Assembly (NCBI GenBank): GCA_027575805.1
Contig: JANBPU010000207.1
Location: forward strand, 1-28,185
DNA: 28,185 bases
Direction of reading: 5' to 3'
Origin: Mycoemilia scoparia
Taxonomy: Eukaryota > Kickxellomycota > Kickxellomycetes > Kickxellales > Kickxellaceae
Position 1 is the first letter of the stretch. Each line of letters starts with the position of its first letter. The notes beneath the pieces were generated by a model. It had not been told where the DNA came from. It was given only the letters and a program-made list of their open reading frames with translations, and searched no databases. The position numbers were made by a program, and so were the translations under genes. Positions 17,907 to 27,939 of the stretch are shown here, piece by piece.

Positions 17907-18380
17907 ATGAGTGGAAAGATCAACGCTGCCCCACAAGTATACGACGTCCAACAAACAGTCCGTCGTGAAAGCCCAACTGACCACGACGATTCTGTTCATG
18001 ATCCCATTGATGCCGATGAAATATACGAACTTATCCGCAACATAAATGACCCTGAGCACCCCCTGACCCTTGAGCAGCTCAATGTCACCCAGCGTGCCCA
18101 TATCCATGTAGATGACGCCAATAGTACTGTGCTGGTTGAGTTTACTCCAACTATTCCCCACTGCTCAATGGCTACTCTTATCGGACTTTGCATTCGAGTC
18201 AGATTGCTGCGCAGCTTGCCTGAAAGGTTCAAGATTGATATTAAAATAGCCGAGGGTACACATCAGTCAGAGGAAGAGGTCAATAAGCAACTCAATGATA
18301 AGGAAAGAGTAGCAGCTGCTCTTGAGAACATACATCTTATTGAGGTGGTTAATCAGTGTCTGTCTACCGCATCTGCTTAA
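17907..18380 (+). CDS. CIA2: CIA2/MIP18 family protein, cytosolic Fe-S cluster targeting factor, intronless
   Basis: This complete 157-residue MIP18/FAM96 (DUF59-type) protein is in its relatives part of the CIA targeting complex with CIA1 and MMS19, which hands [4Fe-4S] clusters to cytosolic and nuclear apoproteins such as DNA polymerases and helicases. The family signature is nearly continuous: [20 protein letters not shown] (32-51), [29 protein letters not shown] (77-96) with the conserved reactive Cys86, [11 protein letters not shown], the [19 protein letters not shown] block (117-135) and a C-terminal helix ending in NQCLSTASA. The ~30-residue N-terminus is polar and variable. Length is typical. 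The start is the first ATG, and no upstream in-frame extension is needed. Confidence 0.95.
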   Translation: MSGKINAAPQVYDVQQTVRRESPTDHDDSVHDPIDADEIYELIRNINDPEHPLTLEQLNVTQRAHIHVDDANSTVLVEFTPTIPHCSMATLIGLCIRVRLLRSLPERFKIDIKIAEGTHQSEEEVNKQLNDKERVAAALENIHLIEVVNQCLSTASA

Positions 18381-19031
18381 TAATATGGCAGTTATGCATC
18401 AAAATAAAGCAGTTGATTACTAACACGCACCCAAAAGCATCCATATCCACCCATCAACAACCTTTTGTACATTCAACAGTTTACGCTTTTATACACGTTT
18501 GTTTTTTATTGGTATTTACTTATTAACTTGGATATACCTCAAAAATATGTATCAAAGACAGCCTATAAAAGTAATACAAGTAAAAATGAGTGATTTTGTT
18601 TGAAGAGTTGCGATTTGATAATATATGATGGCCATTCATTTCGCCATGATTTACTCCTATAGCCATTGACCGCCACAAAGGTACTCTCCAAAAATAATGA
18701 TCCGTGTATTCATCATTATAGCATGGCTGAAATATATGACAGGGTAGTACTCTCCTCTAAAAGAGCACCAGGATGTCCCCCTTGGATACTGGCCAATCAT
18801 CACTGAGACTCCAGCTAAAGTGCATAAGGATATTTCTGTCTGTTCCCTTTTGGTGGAAAACTTGACATATTTATATTTATTTCCTCTAGTGGACTAGAAA
18901 AAGTAAAAAGCAATTAGATTAAATACTCTGCAGAAAAATATAAGCCAGGTTAAAAACTAGCAAAGTAGCTTATACCACCATGGTGTATATATAAGCTGTT
19001 GTTTACAAGTAGTACTGATAGTACATTGCAT
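18381..19031. other. Convergent 3' region between CIA2 and SEC18
   Basis: This 650-bp AT-rich stretch contains hairpin element E (18588-18709). No gene is seen. TATATATAAG and T-rich tracts near 18985 could belong to 3' processing of the minus-strand gene. Confidence 0.45.
18588..18709. repeat. MITE-like hairpin element, copy E (degenerate)
   Basis: The left end GAGTGATTTTGTTTGAAGAG and the right end CTCCAAAAATAATGATCCGT are recognisable but mutated versions of the family termini, about 120 bp apart. The interior keeps GGCCATTCATTTCGCC and CCTATAGCCATTGACCGCCA, comparable to copies B and D. It is probably an old insertion. Confidence 0.5.
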
Positions 19032-21410
19032 CTAGTAGCCTACAAGGTTGTTGCCAGCAGATGAATCATTAGAGGATGATGATGTAGCAGCCAGCATCTT
19101 GATATCATCAATAAACCTATCAGTAGGATTATCATCTTTCTTTGCCGTCTCGATCATCAAAAGTAGTTTCTTGACAGCAATGCTAAAGTTCTTGTTATCA
19201 ACAACATCCTTGAGTTCAGTTATGACCGTAACCAGTTCATCCTCGTCAAACATCTCGACGGATTCAAGGACACGCTTGAAGGCAGCCATCCCCTTGATAT
19301 TTGGTATATAAAGTTCATCGTTGAATGCATCATCCATACCCATCTGGTGCAATATACCTCTTTGGCTTGTCGTAGCCAAGATCAATAGTCTGCGGTTATT
19401 TGGTGGCTGTTTCTTTAGTAGAACCAAAAGTGCTTGGAGAATACCATTAGAGAACCTGGGACCAATTGGGACCCATTCTAGAAGGCGTTCGATGTTATCG
19501 ACAACTACAATGCTGAGAGGTGATTTGTAAGAGTCGTTAAAGACCTTGTTAATGGCGTTGATTTTGGCGTTCTCGGTGAATCCGACCATGCTTTCGGGAG
19601 ACACGATCTTGACAAAGGGGTAATCGCTGTCCATGCCTATACGAGCTGCCAGAGAAGTCTTTCCACTTCCTGGTGGGCCGTATAGTAGAACACTAAACAA
19701 TCGAGATCTTTCGCTGGTTTTGACTTGTTCAACAAACAGACGACCATCATTAAGAATTGTGTCAATGACTCTGTCAAACTTGATGATGGGGTACTGAGTG
19801 TACTGAACAAGCTCTTCGTCAGCAACACCAAAGGCTGGCTTAACTTCGTTGAGAGCATTCATGAAATCGTCTCTCTTTACCCTCATATCCTCAAAGTCCG
19901 GAGCAACATTTGCACTATCGCCAACCTTGACGTGTCTGTTGAACGCAAATGATGAAGCAGATTTGACAAGACCAGCGATTTCGGCACCGCTGAAGTTCTT
20001 TGTCAATTCGGCCAGTTCCAAAAGATCGACATCATTTTCAAGCATTCCATTGTTGCGGATCTTCGAGGTATGAATATTGAGAATTTGTAGGCGACCAGCT
20101 TCATCGGGAAGACCGACTTCAATCTGTACTTCCAAACGACCAGGACGAAGTAGGGCATCATCTATCATGTCCTTTCTGTTAGTCATACCGATGAGCAATA
20201 CATTGTTGAGCTGATCCACACCATCAATCTTGGACAAAAGCTGATTAACCACCGAATCGCCGGTCCCAGTTCCATCATTCTTGGTTCCACGTTGACGACA
20301 GATGGCATCCAACTCATCAAAGATAATAATGTGCAGCTGGCTATCATCCCCCTTTTCCTTGTACTCCTTCTCGGCGGGGCCAAACAGCTTGCGGATATTG
20401 TTTTCAGATTCACCAACATACTTGTTTAAAATCTCTGGGCCATTGACAACAATTGGTTCATGGGCTTGAAGCATTTTACCAATCTGCCTGGCCATAAGTG
20501 TCTTACCAGTACCAGGAGGGCCATAAAGCAACACACCTTTAACATGCTGGACACCAAGCTTCTCAACCATAGATGGTGGATAAATACGTGATGCAAAGGC
20601 ACGTCTAAAAATACGATTAAATTCATCATCAAGACCACCGATTCCCAAATCCTCAAACTTGAAATTTGGCTTGAACAAAGATTTAGCCATTCGACTTTTA
20701 GGGATATTCTTTAGCTGGATTCCCGATTCAGGATCGCGCTGCAAGACAACATCGCTTTCTTCGAACATTATACCAAAATGGCTTTGTCCCTTTTGTTGGC
20801 CAGCACCCTTTTCGCCAACACTCTTGATTTCAGTAACAGTACAACGAAGGTTGATTTCTCGGGTTATTCCACCTTCGGAATCACTAGTATATGGTACACT
20901 GATGGCAAAGATTTGGCCTAATGATAATACATGTCTCTGATACCCCTTGACTACCTTGGCAATTTCTTGACCATCAATTTTGTCAGTAATGTTTTTGCGC
21001 GATACAAACGAGACTTGGATTATGATTTCGCCAATGTAGGCGTCTTCTTTGACTCGGAATGGATCAAAGGGGGTTAGGTGGACGTCTCGCTCAAAATCCA
21101 TGTCGGCCCAGACCCGTTGAAATGCATTGGGTGCGATTGTACTGGGCTCGACCATATCGCTCATGCCGATGGTAAATACAAACCGGTCGTCAAGGAGACC
21201 GTATGCGCCGATTGAACGAGCATCTTTGGGGTTCATGAATAGCAGGTTCTTGAGGGCCATGGTTTTGTCTGGTGCTTTGACTACGCTGTACACCCCTCCA
21301 CCCTGAGATGGCTGACGGTGTTGAGAGCCGCGAGCTGAGCGACCATGATGCGATGGCATTGGAGGTTCCGCATCTAGATTCACACGCCTGTAATTATAGT
21401 TATTGCTCAT
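19032..21410 (-). CDS. SEC18: Sec18/NSF, AAA+ ATPase for SNARE disassembly, intronless
   Basis: This is a complete 792-residue NSF-family ATPase of normal length. As a hexamer with alpha-SNAP (Sec17) it unwinds SNARE complexes after membrane fusion throughout the secretory and endocytic pathway. The N domain (about 45-250, binding SNAP) follows a polar 40-residue leader. The D1 AAA domain has Walker A GPPGTGKT at 297-304, Walker B IIIFDELDA at 361-369, TNRKD near 410 and LLRPGRLEVQIE around 420-431. The D2 domain has Walker A GPPGSGKT at 578-585 and the NSF-typical D2 Walker B VVVDNIERLLEWVPIGPRFS from 635. The low-complexity Ser/Asn tail ends in NNLVGY. All catalytic motifs are intact. The gene is intronless, unlike the multi-exon genes nearby. 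The ATG at 21410 is the first in frame. It is divergently arranged with TFIIF beta. Confidence 0.97.
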   Translation of the reverse strand: MSNNYNYRRVNLDAEPPMPSHHGRSARGSQHRQPSQGGGVYSVVKAPDKTMALKNLLFMNPKDARSIGAYGLLDDRFVFTIGMSDMVEPSTIAPNAFQRVWADMDFERDVHLTPFDPFRVKEDAYIGEIIIQVSFVSRKNITDKIDGQEIAKVVKGYQRHVLSLGQIFAISVPYTSDSEGGITREINLRCTVTEIKSVGEKGAGQQKGQSHFGIMFEESDVVLQRDPESGIQLKNIPKSRMAKSLFKPNFKFEDLGIGGLDDEFNRIFRRAFASRIYPPSMVEKLGVQHVKGVLLYGPPGTGKTLMARQIGKMLQAHEPIVVNGPEILNKYVGESENNIRKLFGPAEKEYKEKGDDSQLHIIIFDELDAICRQRGTKNDGTGTGDSVVNQLLSKIDGVDQLNNVLLIGMTNRKDMIDDALLRPGRLEVQIEVGLPDEAGRLQILNIHTSKIRNNGMLENDVDLLELAELTKNFSGAEIAGLVKSASSFAFNRHVKVGDSANVAPDFEDMRVKRDDFMNALNEVKPAFGVADEELVQYTQYPIIKFDRVIDTILNDGRLFVEQVKTSERSRLFSVLLYGPPGSGKTSLAARIGMDSDYPFVKIVSPESMVGFTENAKINAINKVFNDSYKSPLSIVVVDNIERLLEWVPIGPRFSNGILQALLVLLKKQPPNNRRLLILATTSQRGILHQMGMDDAFNDELYIPNIKGMAAFKRVLESVEMFDEDELVTVITELKDVVDNKNFSIAVKKLLLMIETAKKDDNPTDRFIDDIKMLAATSSSSNDSSAGNNLVGY

Positions 21411-22199
21411 CTTGGAATGCGTTGTGCTATAGTATCAAGCCTTGTGAATAAGTGTATATATTGAGAAAGAGAAATATAATACACAAAGTCAAACACAAAA
21501 GAGAGAACGAAAGCAAGTAAGTGGTGGCAGACCAGGGTAACCAAAGCTCTTTGCTACAAATACCAACAACAGATTTATTGGGCCAGGTTGTGTGCTGGTT
21601 GGTTTATAATACTAGGCCAAGACTAAAGTTACAAATAAGCCCACTGGGCCATCAACATCGTTTACACTGCCATTCTCTCTAAGTCAGTTCGCACTCACAC
21701 GCATGCGCTTTATTATGTGCACTTCTGATTAGTCCAGCCCATCACACAGACAAATCATCAGATTACTACCGATCAAAAATCTCTGGATATCAACCAAAGA
21801 CAGCAAATCGTCATCAATAGAATATGGGCCTCAGAAGCTTCCATGTAGTCCCCAATTTTGCCATACAATTTATTGCTTCTATTTTATTATTAGTGCTCGC
21901 TATTCTCTCTGTCTATTAGAATAATATTACCAAATAGCTATCGTTGTTTATTATTGTGGTAGCTGCTGTATAGTTTTGTCTCTCAGCCCACAATATTAAT
22001 TACTCACATTCAAATTTACCTTACCAAGTATACTATAAAATCTAGAGAGAAAGAAAAGTGAATCCACTATTACTATTACTTGTCTCTCTCTCTCTTCTCT
22101 CTCACCCACACAATTCGATTCATTTCGCGCTGCACCAATCATAACTCCATTTGCAATACCTCAACACTAAACACTAATATACACACATAACTACATACA
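21411..22199. promoter_or_regulatory. Divergent promoter region of SEC18 and TFIIF beta
   Basis: 789 bp separate the ATGs. It includes a CT-rich tract at about 22081-22102 (TCTCTCTCTCTCTTCTCTCTC) close to the TFIIF gene and several CA-rich stretches. No canonical TATA box is obvious at a fixed distance for either gene. Confidence 0.45.
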
Positions 22200-23494
22200 A
22201 TGTCAGACAACGAGGGCCGTCCCGAATTCATGGACGGTGAATCCGACCTATACATAAGACCAGAAGCCGAAGGGCCCAATACAGCAGATGGAGCAAACAG
22301 CAACCCAAATAACTCCAGTAGCAATAGCGGGCACATGGTAGTAGATGAAGACGACGAAACAGAAGATGTCAAAATGGATGAACTTGGTTCCAAAGTCTGG
22401 TTAGTAAAGGTCCCAGACTTTTTGGCCGAAAGGTGGCGAAGTGCCGATAATCCCGACGAAGAGATTGGAAAGCTTCGTATATACGATCAACCTGATGCCA
22501 ATGGAAACAACATATCAATGTTGTTGCCTGATACAGCTGGCAATAGTGATATACCCAAAGAATATCATTTGAAGGTCATTAATAATCAGGTACAGAATAT
22601 GTATGTGTTTTCGGAATTAAAGAAACCAGGTAAGGCAGCCCTAAATTAGGAATAAAATTTGTGATACAAGACTAACGTATATGGGCAAATCCATTCACTC
22701 GCTGGCATACTCCTCCCCCTCCCCTCCCCTCAACCACATATATATACGCACACACACACATATATATACCAAACTAATATGAATGACTATTCCTGTGTAA
22801 TGCTTATTAGATCAAAACTTAAAGCCAACAAATATCAAAAACACCCAAGCAGTTCCGACTGCTTTGACTGGAACAATCCACCATGAATGTACAATATCGC
22901 CGGTATTTAATGACGAATACCAAAACATTATGAGAAAACGAACTCTGAAGGCAGATCGACCAAATAGCTCGGTAGTATTGATGAATGACATCTTTAGACC
23001 TGATATGCATCGTGCTCCCGAACCCTTTTTGCTATCCACTAAGCAACAAAAGAAACAAAAGGAAGCCAAATATGCTCGTATGCCTCGCGAAGAACTCAGA
23101 GATTTACTATTCTCTGTGTTTGAAGACTATCAATATTGGTCAATGAAAGGCTTAATTGAATATACCAAACAGCCCCAGGTAAATAATGTGCATATTTATA
23201 GATGGCTAAGATAATGATAATGCCAATGCTGATATTAAATCGACAATTGTGTTTTTGTAGCAATTCCTTCGTGAAGTGCTGTTAGAGATCGCAGAATTAA
23301 ACAGAGATGGGTCGTTTGCTTCGCTGTACTCTTTAAAACAAGAATATCTCAGCCAGCATCAGGCTAAGGGAGGCTCTATTGCTCCAACCAATGAAGCCAG
23401 CAGTAGCGCTGCTGCTGGTGGTGGTGGTGGCTCCAGAGCCAATTCTACCAGTGATTTGCTGGATGATGAGTTCGAGGATGATGACAACGAGTAG
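22200..23494 (+). CDS. TFG2: Transcription initiation factor IIF beta subunit (RAP30/Tfg2), three exons
   Basis: Exons are 22200-22629, 22811-23178 and 23261-23494; both introns are GT-AG (181 and 82 nt) and the joined frame gives 343 residues. TFIIF beta binds RNA polymerase II with the alpha subunit, stabilises the preinitiation complex and suppresses non-specific DNA contacts. After an acidic N-terminus (1-60) comes the dimerisation domain, starting at VWLVKVPDFLAERW and continuing into exon 2. A basic linker (KQQKKQKEAKYARMP, about 221-234) leads to the C-terminal winged helix EELRDLLFSVFEDYQYWSMK and, across the second junction, QQFLREVLLEIAELNRDG, both matching RAP30. The tail is Ala/Gly-rich (AAAGGGGGS) and ends in an acidic FEDDDNE, as in fungal Tfg2. 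Intron 1 holds C/T-rich and TA/CA-rich tracts. The symbol follows yeast usage. Confidence 0.93.
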
Positions 23495-23916
23495 TTTATT
23501 TGTGGTGTGGACCATCTATTTAAGTAGAATCACGCACGCGTATACAATGCTATTATTTTTCAATGAATAAATAAAGAAAAACACTTATATTTAAAAATGT
23601 ATTTGAAAACAAAAAATAGATTTGGAAAATTTATGAAAACAGACAAACATTTAAATAGGTATATAAAAATCAAGTAGCAATGGACAATGGCGGATGGATA
23701 TCTTTGTACTAAATAGCAGCGGTGGCACATTTAGATCTCTGCTACCCTTTGTTAAGAATAGTAGGAATTGGAATACCAATGTAACGATAGCGCTTTATTT
23801 TGTGCAAAGGTTAAAGGGAAGTTAATACACGCATAGATATAATTACTTGTGGGATATATGAATAACTAACAATGGTAGTGAGACACATCTCAGACAGAAA
23901 GATACGAGTTTGTGCT
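23495..23916. other. Convergent 3' region between TFIIF beta and the UPF0658 gene
   Basis: 420 bp, A-rich. AATAAATAAAG near 23565-23575 is a likely polyadenylation signal for TFIIF beta. No gene is seen. Confidence 0.5.
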
Positions 23917-25734
23917 TCATGGGAATAGCTGTTGGATCGTGTTCTGGCTAAACACTGTTGCTGACGATGGTTGCGTACCAGCAGCGGTGGTGCTGTGATT
24001 TCTAGATCCTTCTATTCCGATAGGCCGAAGTGATGGTGGCGACGATGTTGCTGATGAATGTGAGTGGGGTGGAAGTGGACGCGTAGAATTTGAGTTATTG
24101 CGCTGTCTATGATATGGCTGTGGCGATCTGGCATTTAACTCACCATTCCTGCTGCTGTTTATTGTTGGACCATGTGGCGTCATAGTTTGGTGAGGATGTT
24201 GAATATGTTGACTGATAGTTTTGTCGTTGTTATTGTTGCTGCTGCTGCTGCCACCACTAGAAGACGATGATGGCTGTGGAGACATTGTGGCAAACATCTC
24301 TGGTCTTCCGTTAATTGTCTCAAGCTCAGATGAAGTAAAGAAGGTTGCTATAGACGTGTTTGTGACTTTCTTGCCAGTCTTCTCCGCATCTCCGCCATTG
24401 CCTTTGCTGCTATTGTTGCAATCTCCTTCTCCCTCGACTTTGCTACTATTAGCACTTCCAAATTTCATACTAAACTTTCGATACATCAAGCTGCTACTTC
24501 TACTCGAACCCAGAGTGTTACTATTATCGCTACAATATTTGGGCCTACCGCCACTATTCCTATTATTATTCTTTTTGCTGCTCATGTTATTCTTGGCAGC
24601 CTCTTCGACACCATACTTTGGTTGAATTCCTGGAATGGAATTTATAGTGCTAGTCGAATGGATTGATGAATGGCCAGAAAGCATTGTCGCATACAATGCG
24701 CTATAATTAGGCTGGAATGTTTTTTCAGTCGGGCCAACTGTTCCCTTTTCGTTAACTACACCTTCCAAATCAACCTCGCCTCTACTAACAACCTGCAACT
24801 CCTTAAACCTTTCGCGCAGCCCATGTCCGAAGTTCTTCTGCACAAAGAAACACAGAATACCAGTGCCGATATCAAAAACCAACAAAATAACCAGGAAAAT
24901 AGACAAATACACATGGCTAGACTTGTACACATCATATGCGATTTGCCAGTCAGGCCGAATGGGATTTGGTTTCTGATTGACAGCAACCAGCTTGTAAATA
25001 AAATAAATCGGGGCCAAACCATACCCAACGATACAGCCCCACATAACCCACACCATTTCGTTCGTTACTGAAAACGCTGTAAGTCCAACAAGAACACCCG
25101 AAATCAATAACAAAAAGACCATCTGGACAATCTCCCCGCCATTTGATCCCTTCTGCTGAACAACAACCGCAACAAGCTGCAACCATAGTGTAAAAAAGAA
25201 AAACCCGTCCAGAAACAAAACAGACAACAAGGCCTGTTGGAACGCAAAAATTCGTCTCAACGCTACATTGGCACCCAGGGCTCGATATATTCTCCAACCA
25301 AACTCACTTCGCAACGATCGGTACACTAGCCACCCTTTTCCCGACATACATCCGGCTACAACCAATACCAACACGACTTGGGCTGCCACTGGCAAGATTT
25401 TTGCTGTTTGGGCGGCCTGCGTTATAGCATATATCAACAATGCCAGATCAAAGACCACGGTTGATGTTATTAGTGCTATATTTCGGGTTCGCAATGCATT
25501 TATGCCCATCAGCAGTGAAAACAGTTGCCCAATAAGGAATCCTACGCCGTATATTTGGTAGAACACATGGCGATTTCTGACTATTAGGTAACTGTCTTTG
25601 GATAGGACGGCTAGAAAGTATGATTCAATGGCTATCGTTGATACGGCTTGAAGAATTATAATAGCCAGGAAGAACAGGGCTGGTTTGGACCACTGACCAT
25701 TGGTCATTATCGGGTTGGCTGATGTTAACCTCAT
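23917..25734 (-). CDS. UPF0658 family multi-pass membrane protein (probable Golgi apparatus), intronless
   Basis: The product is 605 residues. The first ~300 hold seven or eight hydrophobic segments (for example ALFFLAIIILQAVSTIAI at 19-36, VFYQIYGVGFLIGQLFSLLM at 57-76, VLLVLVVAG-type near 120 and VYLSIFLVILLVFDIGTGIL at 275-294). The block FGWRIYRALGANVALRRIF (145-163), followed by a hydrophobic FLDGFFFFTLW segment, is the hallmark of fungal UPF0658 proteins such as S. pombe SPAC1952.10c, named as Golgi membrane proteins; their biochemical function is unknown. Residues ~310-605 form a long hydrophilic tail with Ser/Asn runs (SSSSSGGSSSSNNNND), basic patches and Pro/His-rich ends. It is probably cytosolic, disordered and a phosphorylation target (inference). 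A second Met at residue 10 is an alternative start. Confidence 0.82.
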   Translation of the reverse strand: MRLTSANPIMTNGQWSKPALFFLAIIILQAVSTIAIESYFLAVLSKDSYLIVRNRHVFYQIYGVGFLIGQLFSLLMGINALRTRNIALITSTVVFDLALLIYAITQAAQTAKILPVAAQVVLVLVVAGCMSGKGWLVYRSLRSEFGWRIYRALGANVALRRIFAFQQALLSVLFLDGFFFFTLWLQLVAVVVQQKGSNGGEIVQMVFLLLISGVLVGLTAFSVTNEMVWVMWGCIVGYGLAPIYFIYKLVAVNQKPNPIRPDWQIAYDVYKSSHVYLSIFLVILLVFDIGTGILCFFVQKNFGHGLRERFKELQVVSRGEVDLEGVVNEKGTVGPTEKTFQPNYSALYATMLSGHSSIHSTSTINSIPGIQPKYGVEEAAKNNMSSKKNNNRNSGGRPKYCSDNSNTLGSSRSSSLMYRKFSMKFGSANSSKVEGEGDCNNSSKGNGGDAEKTGKKVTNTSIATFFTSSELETINGRPEMFATMSPQPSSSSSGGSSSSNNNNDKTISQHIQHPHQTMTPHGPTINSSRNGELNARSPQPYHRQRNNSNSTRPLPPHSHSSATSSPPSLRPIGIEGSRNHSTTAAGTQPSSATVFSQNTIQQLFP

Positions 25735-26567
25735 CCTTTATTTATGTGGTGCTTGTACTGCTAATGTTTGCAGAGCTATTACAATTGGTGCTTGTACGCT
25801 TGTGGTTGAATTTGAAATCTCAAAGGTGGTGTTTATTGGGATATCTGGTATGGAATAACAACAGAAGCAAAGTTGAAGATACTGGGGTACACGCGAATAT
25901 AAATCTATAAACACGTCTGGGTGTATAAACGACACATACGCGCGTCTGGGTATCAGAATATGTGATTATCTAGACCAAACCTTGTTTTGTATGCTTATGC
26001 GTGTGATAAAGTACGTAGTGGGAAGAATAGTTAGCCAAGTGATGGATGTGATAGTAGTGTCACGCACACATACATACAGGACAGCACACAGTTTCTATAT
26101 TGTATATATAATAGCGTATTTACTTTAATAGCACCAAAGAAGAAGGAAGGAAATAAAGAAAGCGAGCAAGAGAAAGGAATATAGAGAAAAGACAAGATTT
26201 AATATTGTTTCTACTACCACAACTGGACTCAGTTACTTTAAATGGGAGAGAAAATACGAACTAGGAGGGAGACGCATTTATCCAAATTCTGTGTTTGGTG
26301 TTTGCTTTAAATCATTGTGGGTCTTTTCCCAATAGCGAATTCTCCCACACATTTACATTAAACTAGCCTAAAAGGCAATGGAAAGCGGCACTGAGATAGC
26401 GCAGTGCCTATCCACACAACGACTGGACGGTCTAGAAATGGTAAACAATACAGTTTTGGGGCTTACTTGCCCACTACCAACTAGTTTTTACTACTGCAAC
26501 ACACAACCACCATTCTTGGAAGAAGGGGCTTTACCACTACTTTGCTTCTAATGTATGTGGGTATATA
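25735..26567. promoter_or_regulatory. Upstream region of the UPF0658 gene
   Basis: About 830 bp with purine-rich tracts (26140-26190, AAGAAGGAAGGAAATAAAG) that read as pyrimidine-rich on the transcribed strand, similar to the leaders of other genes here. A small hairpin, GGCACTG/CAGTGCC, lies at about 26387-26408. The frame at 25738-25935 on the minus strand is just upstream of the ATG and is not supported as coding. Confidence 0.4.
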
Positions 26568-26909
26568 TTAATGTAGCACAAGATGAATGTCAAGGCGTCT
26601 AAGCTCAAAGGTGTGGTGGTGGCAGTTGTAGTCATTGATGAGCTGCAAATACTGCTGTGGATGTTTGGATAATGAATTCCAAGTAAAATACGGTGGATAG
26701 ATAATACTAAAGTCTATATGCAAGCTAGTAAACAGCTCACAACTCCTTTGGTATGCTCTTTGTATAAAAGCCTTATTTTCTTCCCAAGCAAAAATGCCGT
26801 TTAAAAAGGCTGGAAAAGAGATTAGCTTAGCTTTGTACTTTAGAAAAAAGTCGTCTTTGGTGTTGCCGTTTATGTTGCTATTATTAATAAAATGCACACT
26901 CACACTCAT
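26568..26909 (-). CDS. Hypothetical protein of 113 residues, uncertain
   Basis: An open frame from an ATG to TAA, without introns. Composition is balanced, with aromatic-rich stretches (FPAFLNGIFAWEENKAFIQR, YPPYFTWNSL) and a HHH cluster; there is no signal peptide, membrane segment or recognised motif. The composition is more protein-like than that of the random frames around it. I found no companion exon with certainty, though the gene could continue upstream by splicing. Treat as a tentative gene or remnant. Confidence 0.35.
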   Translation of the reverse strand: MSVSVHFINNSNINGNTKDDFFLKYKAKLISFPAFLNGIFAWEENKAFIQRAYQRSCELFTSLHIDFSIIYPPYFTWNSLSKHPQQYLQLINDYNCHHHTFELRRLDIHLVLH

Positions 26910-27140
26910 GGCCAGATAGTAGATGAGATATCAAGAAAAGGAATCCTTGAGAAACCGAAACCAAACTAATTACCACCACCACCACATCTTTTTGTGGACC
27001 GTCTGATTCCTCACAAGACACATCCACATCCTCATCATCCTTGACACCCAAATCCTACTCACATGCCCTTGGCTTGCAACTGCATTTGCATTATTCCCAT
27101 TGTCATGGATTTTCTCGTATCACTTTGGAGCTTTTGCTCC

Positions 27141-27161
27141 ATTCATTCATTCATTCATTCA
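27141..27161. repeat. Microsatellite (ATTC)n
   Basis: About five tandem ATTC units. Confidence 0.8.
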
Positions 27162-27304
27162 TATATTGGCGTGATCGCAGACCACCAAGGTACTTTAGCA
27201 TATGGCACATGACTCTTGGCAGTCATTATTCAGCATAAATACATCCCAGGTCTGGAATTCTATGGGGTATTTCTTATTAACGTCTGTGCTTATAATTCTC
27301 CGCC

Positions 27305-27424
27305 ATATGGATTATAATTTTTGAAGGGTGAATTTTTGGGACCAGTGATTATAGGGGAATCACAGCCAAATGGATGTCCAGTTTTACTAGTGAACTTTCA
27401 CCCTTCAAAAATTATTACCCATAT
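27305..27424. repeat. MITE-like hairpin element, copy F
   Basis: This 120-bp element begins ATATGGATTATAATTTTTGA and ends TCAAAAATTATTACCCATAT. Its interior CAAATGGATGTCCAGTTTTA followed by CTAGTGAA is the reverse complement of the interior of copy B. Both termini are almost perfect complements, so the single strand would fold into one long hairpin. It is one of the best-preserved copies. Confidence 0.8.
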
Positions 27425-27541
27425 CTATTGACTATCCAATGAAATGGCCAACTAGGAGATAGTTTCTGCGATTTCTGGTATCTGTATATGAGCTCACTGA
27501 CTGTGGTAGCCTTGCTATAATAATATCACAAATGATGTTGT

Positions 27542-27655
27542 ATATGTGAAGATTTCATTAGTGATTGAATACATGATAGGCAGAAATGAGCCCTCAGATT
27601 TTAGCCCAATCACCAGCTATTTCACGCCTGATCACTAGTGAATCTCGACCATATA
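27542..27655 (+). repeat. Repeat family 2, copy 3
   Basis: The block order is the same as in copies 1 and 2: TATGTGAAGATTTCATTAGT, GATAGGCAGAAATGAGCCCT, TTAGCCCAATCACCAGCTAT, then AGTGAATCTCGACCATAT. It is about 25-30 bp shorter in the middle than the other two. It ends within a few bases of hairpin element G. Confidence 0.5.
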
Positions 27656-27661
27656 TAATAT

Positions 27662-27779
27662 ATATGGGCAATAATTTTCGAAGGGTAAATTTTGGTGGTT
27701 AGTGTTTATAGGGGCAATCACAGCCAAATGGATGTCCAGTTTTACTAGTAAACATTCCTTCAAAAATAACCACCCATAT
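27662..27779. repeat. MITE-like hairpin element, copy G
   Basis: This 118-bp element is in the same orientation as F. Left end: ATATGGGCAATAATTTTCGA. Right end: CCTTCAAAAATAACCACCCA then TAT. The interior CAGCCAAATGGATGTCCAGT followed by TTTACTAGTAAA is nearly identical to F. Confidence 0.8.
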
Positions 27780-27876
27780 TATCTTTATACTATAAATAGA
27801 AATACATTTGACTTGCCTCAGAATAAACAAGCCAGTTCACTCACCTTCGAATCATATTTGGTATTATACAACTCTT

Positions 27877-27898
27877 TGTGTGTGTGTGTGTGTGTGTG
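27877..27898. repeat. Microsatellite (TG)n
   Basis: About eleven tandem TG units. Confidence 0.9.
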
Positions 27899-27939
27899 CA
27901 TATGAATTTGCACATACACGCGCCTTTGACCACTGATCA

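Noticed and set aside
26387..26408. Perfect 7-bp hairpin GGCACTG-8 nt-CAGTGCC
   Set aside because: It is a single short stem with no downstream T-run or conserved partner, so chance is a sufficient explanation.
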